Assembly (NCBI RefSeq): GCF_030052815.1
Contig: NC_079504.1
Span: 41,485,041-41,549,040, forward strand
Source of the DNA: Hevea brasiliensis
Lineage: Eukaryota > Streptophyta > Magnoliopsida > Malpighiales > Euphorbiaceae
Direction of reading: 5' to 3'
DNA length: 64,000 nt
Both the position numbers and the translations under genes were made by a program. The notes below the pieces were generated by a model that was not told the origin of the DNA, did no database searches, and saw nothing but the letters and a program-made list of their open reading frames with translations. Shown here piece after piece: positions 1 to 9,059 of this stretch; within the stretch, counting starts at the first letter, position 1; each line of letters opens with the position of its first letter.

Positions 1-286
1 CGAGAAAGTAGTCAAGCAGCTGGGACAATTGGCCAAGAAGGATCGGCCTCTGTATCTAAAGAGATCAGAGGTGGAGGAGGAGGTTCAGTAGGGTGAATGG
101 GAGGCTCCAAGGTGACGACCTCTACCTCTGAAGTAGGCCATTTTTGAGGTTAAAATGGAGAGCTCTACACTTCTGGCATAGCCTATCTCTGAGCAACAGT
201 AGTAGCTTCTTTCATCTCTAGAACTTTTCGGGCGAGCTCCCTTTTCCGCTTGTGACTCTCCTTTGCGGATTTGCCCCCAGCCATAC

Positions 287-346
287 CTGCACATAAAACA
301 AGTTAGTGAGTTCGGTAAGAATGTAAAACCTAAGATTCAGGTTTAC
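287..346 (-). other. candidate 60-nt intron in PF04195-like gene
   Basis: On the minus strand a GTAAAC donor at 346 and a TGTGCAG acceptor ending at 287 bracket a stretch with an in-frame stop. Removing it keeps the reading frame from ...DLGPGT into a basic exon beginning near MAGGKSAK. The length is near the lower limit for plant introns. This is inferred from splice-site consensus only; no transcript was seen. Confidence 0.4.
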
Positions 347-896
347 TGGTACCAGGGCCAAGGTCAAAGAGTTGCAGCTCATAGTCCTTATAGGCGATCA
401 CTCGCATCATCCACCATTTTAGCTCAGCCATAACTGCATCCAAACATGAATATTTGTGAATGGTCACCTAGTTCTTTAATTCCTTTACCATGGTGTCCTC
501 GTCTTTATTCAAAGCAATCTTCCTTGGTACTTTAGGAACCAAATAGTTTCAGCTACATGGGACGCCCTCAAAACCAGTTGGATCTTTTCTCATAAGTATG
601 AAAAACCAATCTTTTCAGTTCTTTAGCGAGGAAGGGAGATCGGTGAAGAGCCCGCAGTTTGACTTGACTTGGAAAAACCAATATTCATCGTCTTTTTGCC
701 GAGCAAGCCTATGTAATTCGGTAAAAACCTTCACTATGAGCTCAAGTCCCTTAGCTCGGTAAAGACCTCTGAAGGCTACCATAGTCCACCAAGAGTTCGG
801 ATGCACTTAGGCTACATAGACATGGTGAAACTTCTGAATGGCTTTATAAAATTCATCTAGGGGAAACTGAAGCCCGACTTTTAATTGTTCTTCATA

Positions 897-1382
897 CACC
901 ATGCTCAGGTCCATTTAGTCAAAGAAGTGATAAGCTCAAAGATCGCCATGGCATCTGATAAGTTCAAAAGAGTCGATCGGGAGATTGTACTCTTAGCTAA
1001 TAGACTGGAGATCGGATTCCCCAAGGACCGATGGCAGTTTGTCCATGGGTAGATTCTCTTTCCTCGAGGCCAGTGCTTATTTTGATCTAGCCGGTTGACC
1101 AAAGACTAGAATAATGGTTGTGGTGAGTTAAGGTAGCCTTATCACCATGATCAGGTCGATTTCGTCAAAGATATGATCAGCTCAAAGATCGCCATGGCAT
1201 CTAATAAGTTCAAAAGAGTCGATTGGGAGATTGTACTCTTGGCTAATGGACTGGAGATCAGATTCCCTAAGGACCGATGGCAGTTCGTCCATGAGTAGAT
1301 TCTCTTTCCTCGAGGCCGATGCTTAGTTTGATCTAGTCGATTGACCAAATACTGGAATAATGGCTGTGGTGAGTTCAGGTAG
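897..1382 (-). repeat. 246-bp tandem duplication inside the PF04195-like gene
   Basis: Copies at about 897-1136 and 1143-1382 align with a constant offset of 246 bp. They share long blocks such as 'aagatcgccatggcatct'. 246 is 82 codons, so the duplication keeps frame and repeats the segment reading ELPSVLRESDL(Q). The copies differ by scattered substitutions, so the duplication is not recent. Confidence 0.85.
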
Positions 1383-1617
1383 ACCACTTGGCCTGGCCAC
1401 ATCAGCTTCGTCCGATGTCCGTGAAATATGGACAGAAGGAGGACTAGCAACTCTCTGACCTTTGGTGCCGCTCATTTTCGAACAACAAAGATAAAATTAA
1501 TCGAAAAAGATCAAAATCCCTACCAGAGTATAAATCGTTACCGAAAAATGCGAGGAGCTTTGGGTTGTCCAGAAAATCTGAAAATAGCACAAGTATATAA
1601 ATGGTTGACCCCCCTCC

Positions 1618-1625
1618 TATTTATA
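1618..1625 (-). promoter_or_regulatory. TATA box upstream of PF04195-like ATG
   Basis: The minus strand reads cgagTATAAATAgg about 145 bp upstream of the ATG at 1475. This is a canonical plant TATA box at a plausible distance for a short 5' UTR. Function is inferred from sequence and position only. Confidence 0.4.
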
Positions 1626-2543
1626 CTCGTTCGAGCATTAAATGCTCACAAGACCCTAGGTGACGCATCGATTAATGAGATCTAACTATTTCAATGACGT
1701 GTCAAAAAATTTTAGAAGCATGGCAAGGAGATTAGACAAATGAGGTCGGTTACCAGGGATCGACCATAGATCAAATAGCGAATAGTTTTGAACCAAAGAG
1801 ATCGATTGGATAAGTGTGATTTAGGGATCAGATCGGACACAGTCATCAAAGATCGAGAAAATAATCAATGCAATAATTAAAAATAGAATAAATTGAATCA
1901 ATTTTGAATAAACAAGACTTCATTTCATTTCGAAAAGGTCAGATTACATTACTTGGGCGATCTCTCAAGATCAGCAATTACAAATATCCATACACTACAT
2001 TCTACTTATCTTGCTCTCATAGTTTAGACCACTCTCGATCCCAAGAGGCCGATTAAGAGATATGTGGAGATCAGGAGGGTAACTCTCGCCAACTATGGTA
2101 AAGACTACGGGAAGCTCGGTGTCATCGTTGATGTCATCGACCAGAATCAAGCTACAATCGGGACCCCTGACATGGTTAGGAGCCAAATGAACTTCAAGAG
2201 GCGATCACCGACATTAAGATTGAAATTAGCAGTCCCCTTGTCTGAGATCGATCTACAGATCACACCGGTAAATTGATTAGAGATCGGCATGGTAGTCATT
2301 TTAGACCCTGATCGGTAAATTTATCCGATTCTCTCACTGTCATCAGAAGACACTCTCATAATTCTCTAATCACCAAAATCATCCATTTTCAGGTGATGGG
2401 CAAAAAAGACGATTGGAAAAAGATCAAGGCGGCTGTCATGATAAGAATTTTTGTTGGAAAAGTTAGGATTAGAAAAGTAGCACATTGGAAATTGACCGGA
2501 GAAGGAGAGAGTGCAAGTGTGAGAATGAAGGAATTCCTCTGCA

Positions 2544-2552
2544 TATATATAG
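2544..2552 (+). promoter_or_regulatory. TATA box candidate in LTR-like region
   Basis: TATATATAG is followed within about 50 bp by a run containing aataataaaag, a possible polyadenylation signal. TATA followed by a poly(A) signal is the usual arrangement of an LTR R region. A second candidate, TATAAATA, lies at 3261-3268 on the same strand, so which one served as LTR promoter is unresolved. Confidence 0.3.
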
Positions 2553-4220
2553 GGCCCTGGCATTTATTGTGTGCAGAACTCAAAGCGGTTCATCAATAAT
2601 AAAAGAATTTATTGCTTCAATATAGGTCGAATACGGAGAGGATATGTGAAAGAAATCAGGAAGTAAGATGAGATCGGGAAGAAAAGAGATTGAACGCGAG
2701 AAAAGTTGGATTAAGAGATCGGAATAAGAGGTCTCAGATCCATCAACCACAATGAGGGATCGGGTAGATCGAGGAATGACCTATAGAGATCGAGGGCTTG
2801 GGGAATCGAATCACCTTTAATCATGACCCTTAATTCATAAGACTAATTCCCCTACCGTCCGATCTGAGTTAATTAAAGCTTTTGGGGTACGGTCTAATCC
2901 CCACCACCCATCTCATTTGTAAGGACGCACTCTTCGCCACCGAATCTCAAACGGTTAAAGCAGCCTAGTACATCTCAATTTACACCATTGATCATACTTG
3001 TAAGGACGAATTTGAGACCCTCAAATCAAAAGCAAATAACAGATTCGGCACTTTTCATTCCTGGCCCTTGGATCTGTTTTGTAAGGCAGGACTCCTAACC
3101 GTTGGATGAAAGAATTAAAAAGACAGAAATTCTGAACTAAATCACAACCTTCAATTTTGATTTTCTTTAATTCTAAGACGTCGGATCCTGTCCTTTTAAA
3201 TCCGAACCCTCCATCTCTTCCTGCTGAAATCTTAACCCTATATTTTGAGTACCCATTTCCTATAAATACCTATATGCAATACTGTAGAAAAGAGGATGGT
3301 GATTATCAGGGAGAATCTCTGAACTTAAATACTGTTGTAACCCCATTGCCTTTCATTTAGAAGCTCTTAAGGTTTCTAGAGACTTTAGAAACAAGTTTTC
3401 TAAAGTATCTCATCTGAGAAGCTATAAGTTTTGTGATCTATATTCTCAACACTCATGCTCTATCCTAAAAGTTCAATCTCAGTTTGTCATCAAGATTTCA
3501 TTTTCATCACCCTCGGCAGCTCAAGTCTCTTGGTCGTATTAGTCTTAGTAGCCACAGATTCGCGGGACATTTGCATTAGTTCTTTTATTACTTCAGCTCT
3601 CTACAGGTTAGCGTTTTAACTTATCACTCTTGAGTATGACTAGCTAGTGTTCATGATATAAGAACAGTACTAAATTTGATTCATCTCACCAATGTTATTT
3701 TTGGCTTTCTATCGTGACATCCGTAAGCTTTGTTTTCATTGTTACTTTTTATCTTTATTTTTATTTCGTATTATAAATAAAAGCTCGGGTGATACAAAAG
3801 TTACTAATTCCATAAATACTATAAGGAGTGCAGATGGAAGTGATGACATGGAAATTTTCGATTAGAATAAATGGGGAAATAATAGGGAAAATAGATGTAG
3901 TCTGGATCAAAGTAGGAAGGTTAGGATAGGTCGTCAGGTCAGAAATTGAGACTTGCTCGGACAAATAAGTCATGAGATTGGATATGAGATCAGAAATCGA
4001 GATAAGCTTGGACGATTAAGTTACGTGACTAGAAACTGAGATGAACTCAGATCATTAGACACAAGATCCGAAGTCGAAGAGTTCGGACAAAGTGTTAGGA
4101 GATTAGAATCAAGAAAGTTCAGACAACAAGGAGATCATGAAATTACGCGGAAGATCGACGAAGAGTTCGGCTCACCACCCATGACTTTTTAACTCACTTT
4201 CCAAGTCAGAGAGATCAAGA

Positions 4221-4843
4221 GAGAGTCCTTTCCTGGAACTTCGCATGTCTTTAACAATTTTCTTTGATATTAAATCAGAGGGATCAGGAGAGAGTCCTTT
4301 CCTGAATCCCCTTAGTCTAAAATTCTAATAAAATCATTTTGTATAAAATTGGGGGAGATCGGGAGAGAGTCCTTTCCTTGTTCACCTCGGCATTTTATTT
4401 ATAAAATTTATTACATGTTCTAATAATGGGTTCGCGGGAGAGTCCTTCCAAAAGAATTCCGAATCTTATATTGAGGCCCGATGGAGAGTCCTCCTCGAGG
4501 TCAATGCACCTATATTATTAAGGGAGAGTCCTCCCTTTAGTTCGGCTTAGTCAAATAAGATACCATTATAAAAAATATTAAAAAATTCAATAGGAGACGA
4601 TATAAGTAAAGATTTTATGGATAATTATGCCGATGATGAGATCCCCTTCTATTAACTGAGAGTCCTCATTAATGAAAGGAATTATTTAGGTTTTAATTAA
4701 CACATCTCTTTTGAATTAAAGTCCTAATTAAGAGGGATGAAAATCTATACTCGTATTGGTTCCTATAGATCCATTACACACACTGCACCCTTAGTTATTT
4801 GAACGCCAATGATAAAGTACATAATGCGTGAGCTGAGAGTCCT
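4221..4843 (+). repeat. interspersed 'gagagtcct' motif, eight exact copies
   Basis: The nonamer gagagtcct starts at 4221, 4290, 4365, 4438, 4484, 4524, 4658 and 4835. The first four are spaced 69, 75 and 73 bp, and the first three extend to gagagtcctttcct. Weaker relatives (aagtcctaatta, agagtcctaattca) occur near 4710 and 4885. The pattern suggests an old tandem array of about 72 bp that has decayed around a conserved core. Confidence 0.75.
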
Positions 4844-5250
4844 TCTCATCCATTATGAATCTTTAGGGATCGAATAACACATCTTTAGAATTAGAGTCCT
4901 AATTCATGAAGGGAGGAATTTAATAAATAAATAACAAATTAAACAAATATCTAATCACTATAGGGTTATCCCATATACTCATGTTCCTAGGAAACCCAAA
5001 ATAGTGAAATATTAAACGTTCTCAATAACAGGGACCAACATCATAATTCTAACCCTAAAAATTATCGATCTTAAATTATGAAGAGCACATTGTTAAATCT
5101 GCTTACCCCATTTGAGGGAGGAGGTGGGGTGCCTAACACCTTCCCCACCCGTGCATGGACTCCGAACCTAGAATCTCTGTTTTAAAAGTGGTTTTTGTAA
5201 ACTTTATTTTTTTTACAAATGGTTTCCTTTAATTTCCCTTAAAATTAAAG

Positions 5251-5260
5251 TGGCGACTCC
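5251..5260 (+). other. tRNA-Arg-like primer binding site
   Basis: TGGCGACTCC lies directly after the presumed LTR end. It matches the start of the primer site I associate with Tat/Ogre-type gypsy elements (tRNA-Arg). Only about 30-40 bp of internal sequence follow before copia O1 coding sequence begins, so that element is truncated here. Confidence 0.45.
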
Positions 5261-5289
5261 TCACTTTCTCTAGTTCAGTGAAAATCATC

Positions 5290-5956
5290 TAGCAACCGTA
5301 AAACCCTTGTGACAAATCTCACACCACATGATAATTGATTTCTAAGTGATTCGAGCATTCATGGAAGATGGGATTGGCTACTATGTGTTTTGTAGCTTTA
5401 TTATGATAATGTAAATGGATGGGAAGGGATGGCTTTATGTGAAATTCTTGTAACAAATATGTGATCCATTATATTTCACAAACTGTAACTGCCATACTTT
5501 GATATCCTACTTAAACGAAGGATTGACTAGCTATAGCTTGCTTTTTTACTTTCCATGAAATGAGAGAAGGTCCAAGGAAAATACAGAACCTTATTATGGA
5601 TTTCAAAGAAATGGCGCAAGTTGCCCAATCTGCATCATAAAAGGCTTTTAGTGTGAAACTACTATTGGCAAGGAAAAATTGAACTTTAGAAGGACACCCT
5701 CTAATATATTGAAGAACATGCAAAGTAGCATCCCAGTGTGTGCGTCTTGGTGTCTGCATGAATTGGCTTACCTGCTGTGTGGCATAAGTAATATCAAGTT
5801 GGGTAAGACTCAAATATAGAAGTTGGCCAATAAATCTTCGATATTTGTCTGGATCTTGTAATAATTCACAAACTTCATTATTAAGTTTCAACCCCTTAGA
5901 TAGAGGAAAATTGGACACTTTATCAACAAGTAATCTAGCATTTGAAATTATGTCCA
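5290..5956 (-). pseudogene. copia O1 pol: end of RT and RNase H
   Basis: The minus-strand frame reads MDIISNARLLVDKVSNFPLS, then RRFIGQLLYLSLTQLDITYA, YDADWA and SLISWKVKKQ. These are hallmark segments of the copia RT-RNase H junction and RNase H. The open stretch ends at 5511, but the same frame continues through stops with the downstream motif LEINYHVV, which corresponds to the RNase H C-terminal helix. At least three in-frame stops are present, so it is inactive. The segment is cut from the upstream RT part by the MITE at 5968-6466. Confidence 0.85.
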
Positions 5957-5967
5957 TGATATATTTG

Positions 5968-6466
5968 GGATTAATTTCAAAAGTTGTCCCTAAACTTTAA
6001 AAGGTTACAACAAAAATGTCCTTGAACTTAAAAATGTAACATAAAACCCCTAAATTTTGAAATTTTGCACAATAAAATCTTTTTGATCCTTAATAATCTA
6101 TTTATAAGTAACACATTGATGTGAACAATCCAGAGTGGCAATAATGTAGACAATTATTGTTATTTTTTAGAAGTAAAGTCCCTCTAATCAGCTATTATAC
6201 ATACAGCACTTCATTATCTCGTAGGACTAAAGTTCTTTCATGGTTGATCTATAAAGAAAATTATAACCAATTTTACTATTGTCACATAGAGGGAAGAAAA
6301 TTATCCATATCACCACCATTTTGGATTATATAAATTGGCTATTAGGAATCAAAAGGATTCCATTGTGCAAAATTTCAAAGTTCAAGGAGTTTTATGTTAC
6401 TTTTTCAAGTTTAGAGACAACTCTATTGCAACCCCTAAAGTTTAGGGATATTTATTTAAATTTATC
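5968..6466. mobile_element. MITE with long TIRs, Mutator-like, in copia O1 pol
   Basis: The element is 499 bp and non-coding. Its two ends are inverted repeats of roughly 120 bp. The left end (gtccctaaacttt... down to gaaattttgcacaat) reappears as reverse complement at about 6360-6466 with scattered mismatches. An 11-bp direct repeat, tgatatatttg, flanks it at 5957-5967 and 6467-6477. Removing the element plus one repeat restores the copia coding order (HKYI on one side, MDIISNA on the other). TIRs of about 100 bp with 9-11 bp TSDs are typical of Mutator-like MITEs. The superfamily call is inference; element status is well supported. Confidence 0.85.
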
Positions 6467-6477
6467 TGATATATTTG

Positions 6478-7179
6478 TGTTGATTAAGAAACATACCCTC
6501 TATGGACTAAGCAATCTCCAATCCTAAGAAGTATTTAACATACCTAAGATCTTTGATTCTGACTTGTCATCTAAAATGGTTTTGACAACAATGATTTTAG
6601 ATTCTATAAGACTAATAACCAACATATCATTAACATATAGTATTAGTGTTAAAAAAATGATCACCAACCCTTTTTGTAAACAAACAGTGATCAAAGGCTG
6701 ACTGATGAAAACCCTATTGTTGTAAGTGATCAGTAGTAAACTCCTTATTCCATTGTTTACTCACTTGTTTCATGCTATATAAACTCATTGTGAGCTTACA
6801 AACCTGAACTTTGCCTACCTTAAGATAGCCTTCAGGAGGGACCATGCACAATTCTTCATCAATATGCCCATGTAAGTAGGCATTATTGATATCAAGCTAA
6901 TGAATGGGCTAATGTTGAGCTTTAGCAATGGCTATAAAAATTCTTACAGTGAAAAGTTTAGCAACTGATGCAAAACTATCATGGTAATCTATTTCAAACA
7001 ACTAGTTATACCTCTTAGCCACCAACCTTGCTTTGTACATATCAATGGTACCATCAGGCTTGTATTTAATTCTAAAGACCCATTTTAATGCTATGGTTTT
7101 TCCCTATAGGCAAATCTATTAGTACCCAAGTGTTATTAAGCTCTAAAGCATCTAGTTATTTCTGCATGGCTTGGACCCA
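6478..7179 (-). pseudogene. copia O1 pol: reverse transcriptase domain (RVT_2)
   Basis: Translation of the minus strand through several stops gives NWVQAMQK, NNTWVLIDLPIGK, ALKWVFRIKYKPDG, YKARLVAKRY, LDINNAYLHGHIDEELCM, VPPEGYLKVGKVQVCKL and KYFLGLEIA, in the correct order for a copia RVT_2 domain. The catalytic YVDD motif is YVND at 6626-6637, so one of the paired aspartates is lost in addition to the stops. The left side is bounded by the MITE. The right side is bounded by copia I, which entered just before the NWVQAM segment. Confidence 0.85.
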
Positions 7180-7184
7180 ATTAT

Positions 7185-9059
7185 TGAAGGAACGGAAGCA
7201 TGAAAAACACAAGATTATACCATTGAATTCAAAAATTTTCACCTAGGGTCACATGCACCATGCAAGATTTATTTTTATCTATTTGATTTCAATAATAAAC
7301 AACATATTAAAACTCTTTTAATATGTTTTTGGATCTGTATTTGCCATTTAAGATTTTAAAATTAATCAGATTAATTTTAGAACCCTAGATTAAATCAAGA
7401 ACGATTACACTAACCTCTTGAATGTTGTCCTCTAGCTTGTCCACACCAAGAACACCTATGGCAGCCCTTGAACAGCTTCTAAAGCCTTTTCTATTAATTA
7501 GAAATTCAAGTGAAACAATTTCTAGTGTTCTTAATTCAAGAGATTGATGGCTAATCTCTTTGAATTGATGAGAGATGAAGAGAAATAGCTGGAGAGGCTC
7601 AAAGTGGCGTGACATATGAGAGGAGAGGCTGCTGGTTATGTTTTCCATTCATAACCACACTTAAATAGCTAGGTTAACACATTAAACCCTAGCCACATGT
7701 CCCCTTTAGATTAGCTCTAGGTTTAAGTGAACCAATCACAGTGTGCCAAGTGTCAAACCTATATTTAATCTTGATTTTAATCATCTTACATGATTAAAAT
7801 TATTTGGCAAGCTTATGTGTTATGCCATGTGTCACCATCTCATGGTGCCAAAAATGACCAAAATGCCTGTGTCTTAATTTTGAGTTCTTAACCCAAAATA
7901 ATTATTTTCTTATTCTAATTAATTATATAAAATATAAATTAATTAATTAATCTCTATTAATTTATTTCTCATCAATTTAATTCATATTTAAACACTTTAA
8001 ATATAAATTTAATTTATACTACATCCAATAATCTAGATTTGGTTTCAGTCATGCTAGGGACTTTGCAATTTTATTGCAAAACAAATCTATTTAATTAATC
8101 AATTAAACTCTTTAATTAATTAATTAAATCATATTTAAATAGGTGATAACTTGTGTATGTGTGTGACTTACTAGGCTCATCACTAATTGGCAATGAGACA
8201 TGATATCAACTCTTAATATCATCGAACTCTTTCTTACCATAAATGATTTCTCTAAATCATTTTATGAACCTCATAGACCATGGTTAACACCTAGCATAGC
8301 ATGCCATGGCCACCCAATTAGTAATAAGATTTACCTTAAATGAACCTATAATCATATGTTACCATGCACTAGAATCTCAAAATCCCAACAGTCATGGTTT
8401 ATGTCAAACTCCATTTGCTATGAATATTATGTTCTCTTTTAATTCAGCATTCTTGATTAAAAGATTTTAAACTCTTTAATAAATCTATGAAACATCAAGA
8501 ACAATTAAATGAACATAGGATTTTATCTCTATTTACTTAGAGGCAGATTCCATCTTGATCAACACCTACCTCCATATATAACTAGTAGGAGCCAACACAT
8601 GCCCATATACCCATACATAGTACAAGTATGAAGCGATATCAAACTCAAACTACCTATATACAAGAATATGATTTATGACAAAACATTGACAAGATTAAAC
8701 TCCATGCCTACTTATCATTTATAAGTGCCTATCATGTTTGTTATATGGCATGAGACTCACCATTCCATCTTATTTATATCTCATATAAATAACTTGGGAA
8801 CAAACATGAATACAATCTTGGATAAGTCATGTCCTTATTATGAAGTATCCTCGATTGTGAACCTATTTATGATATTCGTGCTAGAAATATTGTCACACAT
8901 ATTCTTAACAACTTAAGAAAAATATATCTAACAAAATATCAATGGACCTTTTCTATTACACATAAATATATTATGTAGCGGAAAAGTGGAAATGCCTTTA
9001 TTCATAAAATATGTACAATATACATACTAAAAGATATTATATATGTAATATTACTAACA
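7185..9059 (-). repeat. copia I 3' LTR
   Basis: This is the left copy of the LTR, 1875 bp. Long blocks are identical to the right LTR, but it lacks several 5-40-bp blocks that the right LTR and related solo LTR J retain (for example near 7511, 8490, 8703 and 9035). The terminal 'gctctagggc' of the family is missing near 9035. ORFs within it are fortuitous. Confidence 0.9.

Larger units (their letters stand above)
1..1475 (-). pseudogene. PF04195-like gypsy-type transposon ORF, decayed, 5' part
   Basis: The minus strand starts at an ATG at 1475 (MSGTKGQRVAS...) and runs off the left edge. Around 840-560 it reads VYEEQLKVGLQFPL, then HPNSWWTMVAFRGLY, DDEYWFFQVKSN and LPSSLKNWKDWFF. This order is typical of the plant 'putative gypsy type transposon' domain (PF04195), a gag-like N-terminal module of some Ty3/gypsy elements. 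The useful frame is not the longest open frame in 905-1450, which is a shadow. The frame is broken by a shift near 1330, a stop near 1170, a stop just before HPNSW, and two further stops near 510 and 470. The N-terminal segment is tandemly duplicated. After a candidate intron the frame continues as MAGGKSAKESHKRKRELARK, a basic stretch. The domain assignment is from memory of the family and is fairly firm. Whether the piece belongs to the LTR-like DNA on its right is unknown. Confidence 0.6.
1476..5250 (+). repeat. gatcgg-rich non-coding DNA ending as a Tat/Ogre-like LTR
   Basis: No credible ORF is present in 3.8 kb. The tetramer gatc and the hexamer gatcgg recur throughout, as they do in the neighbouring coding remnant, so the two may come from one family. 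The last 150 bp contain a GGTGCCTAACACCTTCCCC-type stretch, an 'actccgaacc' stretch, a T-rich block and then TGGCGACTCC. I recall this order from the 3' end of plant Tat/Ogre-type LTRs and their primer site. The left boundary of the LTR could not be placed and no partner LTR is in the window. Confidence 0.45.

Noticed and set aside
1151..1450. 99-aa minus-strand ORF and its shorter twin at 905-1102
   Set aside because: They are the out-of-frame shadow of the duplicated PF04195-like segment; the meaningful frame (DELPSVLRESDLQ...) is another one and contains stops.
7385..7648. 87-aa minus-strand ORF
   Set aside because: Lies in the copia I LTR and is disrupted by a 39-bp block in the right LTR copy.
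8725..8916. ORF repeated at 14995-15252 (MPIMFVIWHETHHS...)
   Set aside because: Repeated because it lies in the two LTRs of copia I; no domain, and the frame differs between copies because of indels.
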